From positions 1,488,001 to 1,552,000 of the forward strand of contig JAFKAC010000004.1 of assembly GCA_025766275.1 (NCBI GenBank): a stretch of DNA of 64,000 nucleotides, written 5' to 3'. Positions 12,004-21,290 of the stretch are shown here, piece by piece; positions within the stretch are counted from its first letter, which is position 1; every line of letters begins with the position of its first letter. Position numbers and translations under genes: made by a program. This DNA comes from Lactarius indigo (lineage: Eukaryota > Basidiomycota > Agaricomycetes > Russulales > Russulaceae). The notes beneath the pieces are model-generated. The model searched no databases, was not told the DNA's origin, and saw nothing but the letters and a program-made list of their open reading frames with translations.

Positions 12004-14291
12004 GTGGTTCGGCGCAGTAGTAACGAGAAACGAGGTGACACGATTACATGATGATGCGCGCTTGTACTTGCTCCATTATGCATTCTGCGTTCTGTGAATG
12101 TGACTGGGATGGTGTTCAGAGCGCTGCCGAAGTGTTTGGATTAATTTTAGTAGGCGGTTACTGTCGATACCGGCAGCAAAAGGCGTTGTAAAACCCCATC
12201 GACTCTGGGGGCCCAAAGGTGTGCAGGTTGCAGGTACGCAGCTCTCGCCGGGCCACTATAATATATGCGACCCGGGATGCGCGCCGGGTGCCGTGAAGCG
12301 AATCCGGGATTGCAATATTCCAGCACCACTGTCGTCTGAGTCGACCTTACTCAGGATTTGCTCTCCTACTCAAATACTCGCCGAAGTCTTTGTGCTGCCG
12401 GCCGAGCTCCTGACTACAGTCCAGTCCTTCCGATCTGTGAGGTCATCATCCCCGTCACCCGGGCCATTGTCGCCTTGACGACTTCTAGCAACAATTACCC
12501 CCTAAATAGGTAATCACGATGGCTGCCGCGGCCTACACCGTACCCGACGCCCTCAGGCGCAGCGCATTCGGGACGCTGACGTGGCGGCTCCCACCTCAAG
12601 TCGTACATCCTAGGTGTGCGACAGTGGCTGATTCAAACGCCGTTTTCTTCAGTAGCTACTGCATGTGTGCAACGCGCGACTTTGTTGTACTACTAGTATT
12701 GGTACTGCGACCAGGACCCCGACGTCTGGTACTCTGCCATTGGACAAGAGCATACCCTCCTTTCCTTTGTGAGGAGCATGTCCTCACTGACACAAGGCCC
12801 AGAAAGTTAGACCACTACGATTCGATACATCATGGTTGATTACGGAAAACGAACATACCTGCGTTAATTATCTCCGTCTGCGTACGCATCCGTGTCTTCA
12901 AAAGCTCGTCCACGTCTTTGCGTCTCTGTATTTCGATTCTTTTTTCCCTTACTATTATCTGGGTTGGAGTTTATTGTCCGCTCCATGGTTGAACTATCAT
13001 CGTCCCTGTTACAGTACTTCCCACACGGTCTAAGTCTTCCGGCTTCTCGAAAACTTCAACTCGCCTTTACCCTGCCCAAGAGATTCCCCTAGTTCCTGAT
13101 ATTTGTCTCTCCCCAACCTGTTTCACCTTGGTTGCCCACCGAGTAAGACCCGCTCTCCAAGGTGGTCTTGTATTGCCTGCACGGTATGCCCAAGCTTGAG
13201 GGCCATGCAGGAGATGTCGTGCACTCCCACGTGATTCTCAATTGGGTTCGAAAGAGCATCATTTGCAGGTAAGCCGGCTCTTTTGGGATCCACATGGGCG
13301 ACCGCGACGTGCAAAACGCACTCATTTTCATCACTGAAAAGTATCGTGTGCCCTAATCGAAATCGACGCCCCGCTGACCCAGTCCGTTCTTGACGCACAT
13401 GAATCTACCGCATCATTCCTCTCGATCTACAACACGTTCTCGCACTGCCGACTAGCCCTACTCAGGCCGATGCTGTATGGCACACCTGCATCACTAGTAC
13501 GCGCATCTATCGACGTGGGGAATGGCTCACTAGATCATGGACTCTACCTCGACGTCCTTCTACAGCTACAATCAGAACTGCTGGCCCCAAGTTCTCCTTG
13601 ACCCCATCTCATCACCTCTATTCCATCATCACGAAACGATCATGTTAGACCATAGGTTATAGAATGACTTTTGTGTGACCATATTGAACCGGTGACCCAT
13701 GACCGCCATGCTATCACCGCAACTTGATTATCGAAAGAATTACTACTACCATTGTACAAGAGCACAACAATGCCATTGTTTTTGGTGTATAGGTCTTGAT
13801 GCCATACTTCAAAATCATATCCTGATGCTTGCACTTGATTCTACTATGAGATGAGAACGACCAAAATTTCGAGATATAACGGAATCTGACGATGTCATTC
13901 AAATCTCGTGGGGAGTTGACGGTGAGACCTATGGCGGTATCACGTCTCAGCTTGCGTCTCAGGCTCGGGCTGATGCCAAGGGTGACGTTGATGCCTGCAT
14001 TCATCGCAGGCATCTGACCTCTCGTCCTACTTTCCTTCCTTTCGCGTAATATAGGTATAGATCTATGGGTTCCACAATCTTTCCTAGTACGTAGTTACAC
14101 AGAGCTGGTAGATGGGAAAATGAGGAGTTCACGTGACGCCAAGCCGTTTCAGTTCACAATATCATATCATGATCATAGCGGCTTGTATAGCAAGCAGTAT
14201 CTTTTTGATACTACTTGATCCAATCTCAACTGGAAGCATTGCCCATTGCACGAAATGGTGGAGTCGCACCTCGGTGACTATTGGACCTACT
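12004..14291. other. Intergenic between SSP2 and SSP3
   Basis: No supported gene. It contains the 3' flank of SSP2, the junction of the two duplication copies near 12.5 kb, and the long upstream region of SSP3. Open frames are short. A 91-codon minus frame at 13123..13398 looks somewhat protein-like but has no start context, partner exon or recognised family. Confidence 0.55.
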
Positions 14292-14299
14292 ACTTAAGT
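14292..14299 (+). promoter_or_regulatory. ACTTAAGT palindrome upstream of SSP3
   Basis: Third occurrence of the palindrome at the conserved place, 68 bp before the leader-intron donor and followed by CCCCCCAGCTC. Confidence 0.45.
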
Positions 14300-14366
14300 G
14301 CTATGATTTCGATACGAGGCCCCCCAGCTCCTGCTCACTTTCGTGTTCTTTCTCTGGCACTGGTTG

Positions 14367-14419
14367 GTGAGCATATGCATGGTCTCATCCTGTCATGGAA
14401 CGTGCTAACGCATACGCAG
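14367..14419 (+). other. Predicted 5' leader intron of SSP3
   Basis: Donor GTGAGC, branch site GCTAACG, acceptor CGCAG; 53 bp, as in the two paralogues. Confidence 0.7.
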
Positions 14420-14518
14420 TCCAAATCCTCTTTCTTGAACGTTCAAATCACAATCAATCCCTGTCCTTTTCGTTCACGATTCCCATACCCACACTTTGAT
14501 TAACTGAACTACAACGCA

Positions 14519-15196
14519 ATGCACGCATCTCACGTCGCTATCCTTGTTCTCGCTGCCTCTGCCGCCTCCCCCGTCTTCTCTGCACCTCTTGCGTACGTCC
14601 TTTCTCCTCTCAAATCTCGCGATATCGGCTGATTTGGTGGTAGTGCCCGCGGCGCTGCCGGTGTGCCCGCCACCTCTGATGTTGTTGCCCGCGGCTTCTC
14701 GACCAGTGTCTTCAGCAACGTGAACAAAGGCACGAAAGCGGTTAAACGTGATGTCCCACTCGACGACATTCAGGCGTCCGACGCCGGCGTAAAAGCAATC
14801 ATCAGCGTCATGAAGGGCCTCTTCGGCAATGGCCCAGTCGACGACGTGAAGGCCCGTGGCTTCGACACCGGCATCTTCAGTAACCTGAACAAAGGCACGC
14901 AAGCGCTTAGAGCACGCGGCTTGGTGAAAGGACTCATCAACGGCCTGGAGGACGTCTTTAGCTTAGGCTTGATCGTTCGTGACGATGTCGACGATTCCGT
15001 CTTGGAGGACGCCCTCCTCCAGGCCATTTCCCGACGCGATGTTTCCGAACTCGAGGCTCGCAAAGTAATTTCCGGCGGCGCCGTTTTACAGACGATAAAA
15101 GATATCCTCCAGGTCATCTCAAGACGGGACGTCACCCCAGAGCAGCTAATCGCACTTGCCTCGCTCACGAGCACTCCGTTAAATTCTCTCGATTAG
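14519..15196 (+). CDS. Small secreted protein SSP3, paralogue of SSP2
   Basis: Model: exon 1 14519..14592, 51-bp intron 14593..14643, exon 2 14644..15196; 208 aa. The leader MHASHVAILVLAASAAS is the same as in SSP2. The mature part again has two units of the form ARGFxxxxFSN(V/L)NKGT, here separated by an insertion containing VKAIISVMKGLFG. KRD and RRD dibasic sites recur, two of them in ISRRDV repeats near the C-terminus, which ends DVTPEQLIALASL followed by TSTPLNSLD. Intron position and phase are identical to SSP2, which supports both models. Function is unknown. Secretion is inferred, as is possible Kex2 processing. Confidence 0.8.
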
Positions 15197-17187
15197 GTGG
15201 TACGGTACAGCAGTATTAACGACGAAAAGAGGATCACGTGGTGTACGCTTGTATTTGGTAGTTGGGTGTTTCGCGTTCTGTGAATGCAAACGGGAAGATG
15301 TTCAGAGAGCCTCCGCAGTGTTCGGATTGTGGGTTACTGTATGGTACTGGACAGCAAAAGACGTTGTCAAGTGTCATCGACTCTGAGGGCCCTCAGTCAC
15401 TGCTATATACGAGGATGCTCCGGGTGATGCACCCCAGGTCGTCAACAGTTTAGCACCTCCGTCATTGATCTCCCTCGACATCGCCCTCGACTCGAATCCG
15501 AGTCACAGCCGGTCCTGCCCCCCCGGCTCCTGACGCCGGCCAGTCCCTGCCGTTCTCCGCGGTCATCATCCCCATCACCATTTGTCGCCTTGGCTCCTAG
15601 TAAACGCCTCCCGAACGATGTTGCGATGCTGCTTGTTGCAACGACCGTTGCCACCACCTTTGCTTGATGTTGGAGTGGGCGAGAATCGGCCTCCCTTTCC
15701 CTCTGTAATTGGTACAGGCCACCCTACGTACGAATCAAGCCCAAGTGATAAGGGTGCCTGATTCGATTCAAATACCATCAGAGAGGGCAGTGAAAAGGCG
15801 CGAAATCGAGGTTGGTCACAGAACAAGAGAGCCTCGTGTCTTACTCGACGGGCCGCGTCAGCAGTTCGCAAGTCTGACGGGTACTGTACGGCGCCAGCGT
15901 GTTCAGAATAAAGGGAGGCGCCGGCTGTGAGAATGGAAGCATACCTATCGCGTTATGTATACCCCAGAAACAAAACCGTGTGTATGCATTGTATGTAGCA
16001 GTGTATCACGCCACTCAGGCCTCAGGTCCGAGCTTCCGGGTGCAGGGGAGCCAGCGACAATTGGAGGAGAAGGTCATCAGTCCCTATCACTGTTCCGAAG
16101 TCGGGGTATAAATGCACAACAAGAGTTGCTTAGATTGGGTGGGAGTCGGTGTCGGTGTTATTGATGGGATTGTTCGGGTCATGTGAGGCGACATACTACA
16201 ACACAATTAACCGCCGGATGCATAACAGGGTTCGAAGGAAATAATTTCTCAAGATGCTCCGAAGAAAGAGTCCAAGACACTGTCTGCCACCAGGATAGAA
16301 AGGGTATTCCGTTTGAAGTCCGTTTGGCGAAATCTATTAGGATCAACGGAAGCAGGGACTGGGGGCTGGAGCTGCGCATGTTCATGTGAGATAGCATCGA
16401 CATGTTGTAGACGTATCGAACTTGTAGAAGCAGACTGAACATCGGGGGCCGGCAGACAAGAGCAATTGTAGGAGAGAATCGTCATTACGGAGATAGGCAC
16501 TTCCACTCCGACCAGCTGACACGTAGAACAAGGAACGTTCAACCGCCCATAGAGGGAGCAAGCTGACCATATGTTGAGAAAAGAAGCAGTGCGGTGGTGG
16601 TGGCATGATGAACCCCCGCGGCTCTGCGAAAGAATCTTCGGAAAAACAATGAGAAAAAAGAAGTTAATCATCGCTTGACCGAACTGATACGCCAAATTAG
16701 GAACAAAAGGTTTTTGTGGGTATCAGCTGAAAGAGCCATGCAGAGGGCGATGGTGAGGGAGAGATGGAAGCAGTGCGCATACACAATAAGTCGACGACGA
16801 ACAGTCCATTGAGAGACGATGTGTTGCCGGAGTGCGAGTGTGCGATGCATGCGCCTTGGCCCGCCGTTGTCGGTGTGACGTAAGCAGAGACAATGGAAAG
16901 GACGGTATTGTTTCCAAATAAGGAAAGGACGGCTAGCGTTGTTTGTGTTCAACGAGACAATGCAAACTCGCGGGACAACAAAAAGCCCCGAAATGTCGCC
17001 GGCTACTAAAAGGTCGAGTGCCCGTCTTGGTCTTTCTCTTATTCCGCCTCATAGATTTCGTTTATTCTCTTCGCTCACGACCCCCCAAGCCTCTCTGGTA
17101 GTAGACTCGGACTGCCTGTTGTATCCACCACTCGACTCGACTGCAACCTTGAAACATGTCTCCGCGTGCGTATCGCAACTTATCAAT
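15197..17187. other. Intergenic with no supported gene
   Basis: The first 400 bp are the SSP3 3' flank shared with SSP2. Beyond that there are only short overlapping frames without domains. The plus frame of the next gene is open upstream to 16939, but its first about 80 codons look like leader sequence rather than protein. Confidence 0.55.
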
Positions 17188-18984
17188 ATGTCGGACCATT
17201 TTGACTCATCCACCTCCGTAGTCCTTACGAACTACAGCTTCCTATCGCCATTGAAACGACAGCGCGCTGTGCGTAACCGCAGCAACATTGCTACCCCATC
17301 TCCCTCAAAATGTGCCAACCGTCTCCCAGTCCTCCCAGAACTCTCTGGAGAGCAAGACGCTTTCTCTTCCCCTTCCCCACCGCCTTCTGTCCCCTCATCA
17401 ACTTCTTTTCCTCGCCTGTCTCCCCCTGTTTGTCCTAGTGAGAAGCGCCGTAGTCGCTACGGTAGAGACGAATTTGCACTTGACCAAGACTTCCTCCGCG
17501 TGGCAACTCTCGACGCACCCAGTCCCACCCCTGCCAAGCAAAAGCGCCAGTCTGTGCGGCTGAGTGCCTTCGACATCGTTATTGACATCACTGCGCCAAC
17601 CTCTCCTGTCAGCGACTCGCCTCCTCCTGCTGAGTCCAGCAGTAGCACCGTGACGACGCCCCCCAGGCCCACCCGCTCACGTGAGATACGATCGCGGTCC
17701 CCTCCCCGGACGCGTTCGCCAACTCCTTCACTCACCAGCATGTCTGCCTGCTCCAGCAACGACATCCCCATGACACCACTCACGTCCGACGACGAGTGGC
17801 CAGGTCTTGGTTTCAGTCCCAAGCTCCGCAAGGTCCCCGCAGCCCAGCGCGTGCAGATCCACCCACTCGTGATCACCAAGTCTACGCACGCGCTACTCAA
17901 CCCCGACGCGAGCCCCGCAGATGTGTTCGAGTTCACCATTGCACCGTTCTCGGATCCGGAAGACGAAGAAGAACAGGACGAGGATGACGTGTCGTGGTAC
18001 GCACGCGAACTCGGCCAGCTCGTCTCGCTCGCCTCCCCACGCGCGCCCTCTGCGTCGAGCCCGACCAGCGCGCGCCCAGACTCGCTCCTCCCCCCTCCTT
18101 CCCGTCCAAGCACAAGGACCGGCCAACACAGCCGGATGAGCAAGCCCCTTCCCGCGATCCCGCGCACGCCCGGCCCGAGTCCGCAACTGGACCCGACCTT
18201 CCCGCGCCGGCGCACCCCCTCACGTCGCCCCTCACGTCAACAGCTTCCCACATACCCCCCTCCTCAGCCACCCCGCACCGCCACCACCCCCTCCGTACGC
18301 AAGTCGCTCAAAATTACCGTCCCCCGCGCACCACCGCGCACACCGCTCCCCCTCGACGTCGCGGACATCTTTGACGACATCGATGCGTGGTCCATCTTTG
18401 CGCCCTCAGCAGGCCCACGTAGCACCAGTACCGCCAACAGCGCCGGCCTGGCGGAGCTCTCGCCCCCGCGCATGCCTCACACGCCCATGAGCGCCTACTC
18501 GGAGTACGACCCCGTAGAGCTCATCGTGGACTACGCCACCTTACCCTCACCACAATCGTCACCCTCTTCCTCCTCCGTGTCGCCATCGCTCTCTTCATTT
18601 CTCCCCGATGACGACTCGGACAACGACGATGAGTCGGAGTACTGGCCCAACGAGGAGAAGCTCCGCTCGCGCTGGTCTTGCTCGACCGTAGCCACTCTCG
18701 CGAATAGGGCAGCTACCTCACCCCCAACGTCACCTTCGCCGTCGGCCAGACTGCGGTTCCACCTCGGCTCTGTCGCGCGCCGCGTGCGCGCTCGCAGGAC
18801 GGGCGCCAGTGGCAGCGATAATGCGGGTCCCAAGACGCACACGCGCTCTTCGAGCGAGCCGAGCGCCAATTCTGGCGCTAGTGGTGAGGGAAGTGTTGCG
18901 GGTGTGCGCTCGGAGTCGGGTCACGAAGATGTGGAGAGCTGTTTGCGGCGCAAGCCGATCCCGCTCGAGCTTTTCTTGCGGTAG
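17188..18984 (+). CDS. Conserved disordered Ser/Pro-rich protein, unknown function
   Basis: Single-exon frame. I start at the ATG beginning MSDHFDSSTSVVLTNYSF (598 aa), because the upstream in-frame extension to 16939 is leader-like. The protein is mostly low-complexity Ser, Pro and Thr. A few ordered-looking islands could be short binding motifs: LTNYSFLSPLKRQR near the N-terminus, an acidic run DPEDEEEQDEDD followed by VSWYARELGQLVSL, and DVADIFDDIDAWSIF. It ends in a basic RRVRARR stretch and a Leu-Glu-Leu-Phe-Leu-Arg tail. GC content is clearly higher than in the CHAT array. Strong coding bias and the ordered islands support a real gene. I recognise no domain, membrane segment or signal peptide. 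Confidence 0.7.
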   Translation: MSDHFDSSTSVVLTNYSFLSPLKRQRAVRNRSNIATPSPSKCANRLPVLPELSGEQDAFSSPSPPPSVPSSTSFPRLSPPVCPSEKRRSRYGRDEFALDQDFLRVATLDAPSPTPAKQKRQSVRLSAFDIVIDITAPTSPVSDSPPPAESSSSTVTTPPRPTRSREIRSRSPPRTRSPTPSLTSMSACSSNDIPMTPLTSDDEWPGLGFSPKLRKVPAAQRVQIHPLVITKSTHALLNPDASPADVFEFTIAPFSDPEDEEEQDEDDVSWYARELGQLVSLASPRAPSASSPTSARPDSLLPPPSRPSTRTGQHSRMSKPLPAIPRTPGPSPQLDPTFPRRRTPSRRPSRQQLPTYPPPQPPRTATTPSVRKSLKITVPRAPPRTPLPLDVADIFDDIDAWSIFAPSAGPRSTSTANSAGLAELSPPRMPHTPMSAYSEYDPVELIVDYATLPSPQSSPSSSSVSPSLSSFLPDDDSDNDDESEYWPNEEKLRSRWSCSTVATLANRAATSPPTSPSPSARLRFHLGSVARRVRARRTGASGSDNAGPKTHTRSSSEPSANSGASGEGSVAGVRSESGHEDVESCLRRKPIPLELFLR

Positions 18985-19443
18985 AACATGGGGCTGTCTG
19001 TTCATGACTAGGACGACTTTTCTTCATTCGCGCACGCATGGTTTTTGGGGCTCTTATAGACTTTCTTTCATTGTATATTTGTACCATGGATTCCAGACAT
19101 TGTATTTATACTTTTATATTTTGTATACGCATACAGTACTTGAACATTCAGCTTAGTATTACGACTTAGTACGTCTAACCCCCCCTTCTTCATGGGGTGG
19201 ACGAAACGCAACGTCTACTGTCCCTGTCCCTACTGTAATCGTCTTTGTAGCTACTCCCGGCTCATTGTACAGTCGTTCCTTTAATTCCATTGTTGTATCC
19301 AAATTCATATAATGCAGAGTGCGCGAGTCATTCAACGTTCTGTATCCTCAGAGTGGTGAATCTATAGTATATCGTGCATGTAATGGATGTGCCGCTATGC
19401 AAGTAAAGAACCACAAAATTACGCCCCATCTATAATAAATGCA
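18985..19443. other. Convergent 3' region
   Basis: It lies between the stop of the plus-strand disordered-protein gene and the stop of the minus-strand carrier gene. AT-rich stretches near 19070-19140 and 19290-19320 could hold polyadenylation signals. No gene seen. Confidence 0.6.
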
Positions 19444-21019
19444 CTACTGACTGCCCTCATTGCCGCTCCGGCGCACCTCGCGCCTCGCAGCAGCGCGCTT
19501 GAGCAGCCATGCAATGTTTTCGTACACGACGAACGTGACGCACGTCCCAGGAAGCACGCGCACCAAGTTCGTAGCCAGGCCGCGATAGAACCCCGCGACG
19601 CCCTCGTGCGTCCACGTATGCGCGATCGTCGACGTGACCGTACGATGATGCGTGCGCGCCAGCGCCGAGTCGTCCTACAACAAGCACCTTTAGCACATGC
19701 GCGACGAAAAAAAAAAAGAAATGCCACGCCACCTGTATGCGCGAGCGGATGACCTGGTACGGGTACGTCGCGCACAGTGCGCCGAGCTTCGACGAGCCGG
19801 ACATGATCGTATAAGCCGTGTTGGACTTTTTTTTTTGTTTCAGGTCAGATTGATTTCGCGCAGAAAGGGATGGACGGGGGAAGGAAGACCGCACCAGCTT
19901 TTCGTCGTCCGTCGTCCACTCGCGCCCGAGCTTCGCGACGCGCCGTCGCTTGCGCTCGAACGCCCAGCTCTTCATCTTCTCGTATACCATGAATTGCAGC
20001 GCGCCATTACTCACGCCGACTAGCGCGAGCGACGTCCCGCGATAGAGCCCGGCCCAACCCTCGTCGCGGAATATCGCGCGGAACCCGCCTAAACACACTA
20101 GTGAGGGAAAAATCGAAATCAAGGAACAGAATAGTCGTACTCAGGAGTCCACGGTGCGCCGCGGGAGAGTTGGGCGGCGCGGTGAATGTCCGAACTTTCA
20201 CTACCCATATCGGGTTTGTGAGAATCGCCGTCACGGCACCTGAGTGAGCGTTGAGGAATGTTGGGGAGAAAAAAATGAATGGATGAATGAATGCGGACTC
20301 GCTTCGGCGGAAAAGAGAAGATATTGGGAGGCCGTCAGGGGTCGGTCTGGCGCGTCGACTGTCGCGCGGCGCTTGAGCTGATTGTAGCTGCAACAGATTG
20401 GGAGGTTCAGCGGGGGAGGAGGACAACCAGAAGGACGAGACGCACAAGAGGAAGTAGAGTCCCCAACTGCTCGCGTTACCAGCGATGTTCGGACTCAGAC
20501 CTCTATATAGCCCGCGCCAACCCTCGCTGGCGTGTATGTCACGCAGGGCGCGCCAGATCCCGCGTCCGATGCCGCCCTCGGGCCCGCGCGTCGACACTTG
20601 GAACTTGACCTTGAGCAGGTCGAGCGGGTTCATGCAGAGCACGGCAGCTGTTCCCGCGCCGATTCCGGCGAACGCGTGGTCCTAAAAAAAATAACGACGA
20701 TGCAGTGAGCGTGACCAACGAATTGGGTGTTTGTTATGCGCACGATGGCATGTGTTGGGAAGAAGCTTGGTTGGGAGAAGGGATTCGGGGTGGACATGCG
20801 CAGCTGTGACGCTTGTCTTTTTGAGAGTTTGGGACCCTAGCTGGCGTTGTCGACGATGGCCGCCGGTACCACTGACTCGGAAATTATTCGAGATGACGGA
20901 TGAGGCGTGCGTAGCGGCCCGGAGGTAGCCGGGGGACAAACGCAGCGCCTGCCGGACTCGCGGCTGCGCCTATCTGTCCATACTACCGTACCTCTCGCCG
21001 TTTTCAATGTTCGACTCAT
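19444..21019 (-). CDS. FLX1: Mitochondrial FAD/folate-type carrier (SLC25 family, FLX1-like)
   Basis: Confident exons: 20681..20446, 20387..20299, 20239..20141, 20088..19895, 19825..19733, 19674..19444 (313 aa), with introns of 52-69 bp in matching phases. A short first exon 21019..20987 (MSRTLKTARGT, about 300-bp intron) is tentative and would give 324 aa. The three SLC25 signatures are present: NPLDLLKVKFQ, NPIWVVKVR and YPYQVIRSRIQ. The PIWVVK form of the second repeat and MSGSSKL in the third are typical of the FLX1/SLC25A32 group, which moves FAD or folate across the inner mitochondrial membrane. Each repeat has the RGLYRG/FYRG-type second motif. The gene is head-to-head with CHAT gene B. 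One acceptor (19826) lies in an A-rich run, and one donor (GTCCGC at 20298) is weak, but the protein match supports both. Confidence 0.85.
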
Positions 21020-21290
21020 TTCCAATAATCTACTGAAACCTTATTGTATCACACCTCGATGTTAGTTCATGTCCGCTAATGTGGGGGTCAGCCTTTGCCA
21101 ACCTGTGCTTGATTTTGCGAATCTAGCACTGCCTTTGCTTCGGCAACGTGGAATGTACACCTCGTGTTGTTGCCGTGGGAGTGCACAGGGTTAGGGCGTA
21201 GTCTGCGGACCAGTGCAAGGCTTTTTGTCTATCCACCACTTTGCAATCCTAGTCGTGCGCTCACGATTTCTTATTTGCACGCATTGAACC
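21020..21290. promoter_or_regulatory. Shared divergent promoter between the carrier and CHAT B
   Basis: About 270 bp separate the tentative carrier start and the CHAT B start on opposite strands. A segment containing CCTCGTGTTGTTGCCGTGGG around 21160 is closely matched upstream of CHAT D (around 31430) and more loosely before C, E and F. The last bases before the ATG (TTGCACGCATTGAACC) match TTTCACGCACTGAACC before D. This suggests a conserved CHAT promoter. Confidence 0.5.

Larger units (their letters stand above)
10260..12475 (+). repeat. Left copy of a tandem segmental duplication carrying SSP2
   Basis: This region matches 12520-15620 in the same order. Around 10390-10480 it shares the CGTACATCC and GCATGTGTGCA segments with 12600-12680. 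The promoter, leader intron, coding exons and 3' flank all have counterparts, and the tail around 12400-12475 resembles 15530-15595. Similarity is patchy, with many indels, so the duplication is not recent. Ends are approximate. Confidence 0.7.
12520..15620 (+). repeat. Right copy of the segmental duplication carrying SSP3
   Basis: Counterpart of 10260-12475. It is longer, mainly because of extra DNA around 12.7-13.9 kb upstream of SSP3. Promoter, leader intron, coding exons and the GTTCTGTGAATG 3' flank all correspond to the left copy. Ends are approximate. Confidence 0.7.

Noticed and set aside
13123..13398. 91-codon minus-strand frame that looks somewhat like protein
   Set aside because: Without homologues, splice partners or a promoter I could not support a gene. 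A database search of this frame would decide.
16200..16260. Possible tRNA suggested by GGGTTCGAA
   Set aside because: No matching acceptor stem, D-arm or anticodon arm can be folded around it.
17457..18215. 252-codon minus-strand frame opposite the Ser/Pro-rich gene
   Set aside because: It is the antisense shadow of a high-GC coding region. Its Gly/Arg/Ser-rich translation has no ordered segment.
20987..21019. Treating the carrier's first exon as certain
   Set aside because: The 33-nt exon fits in phase and is conserved in the pseudogene flank, but it needs a 305-bp intron, far longer than others here, and the donor is altered in the pseudogene. It is kept only as tentative.
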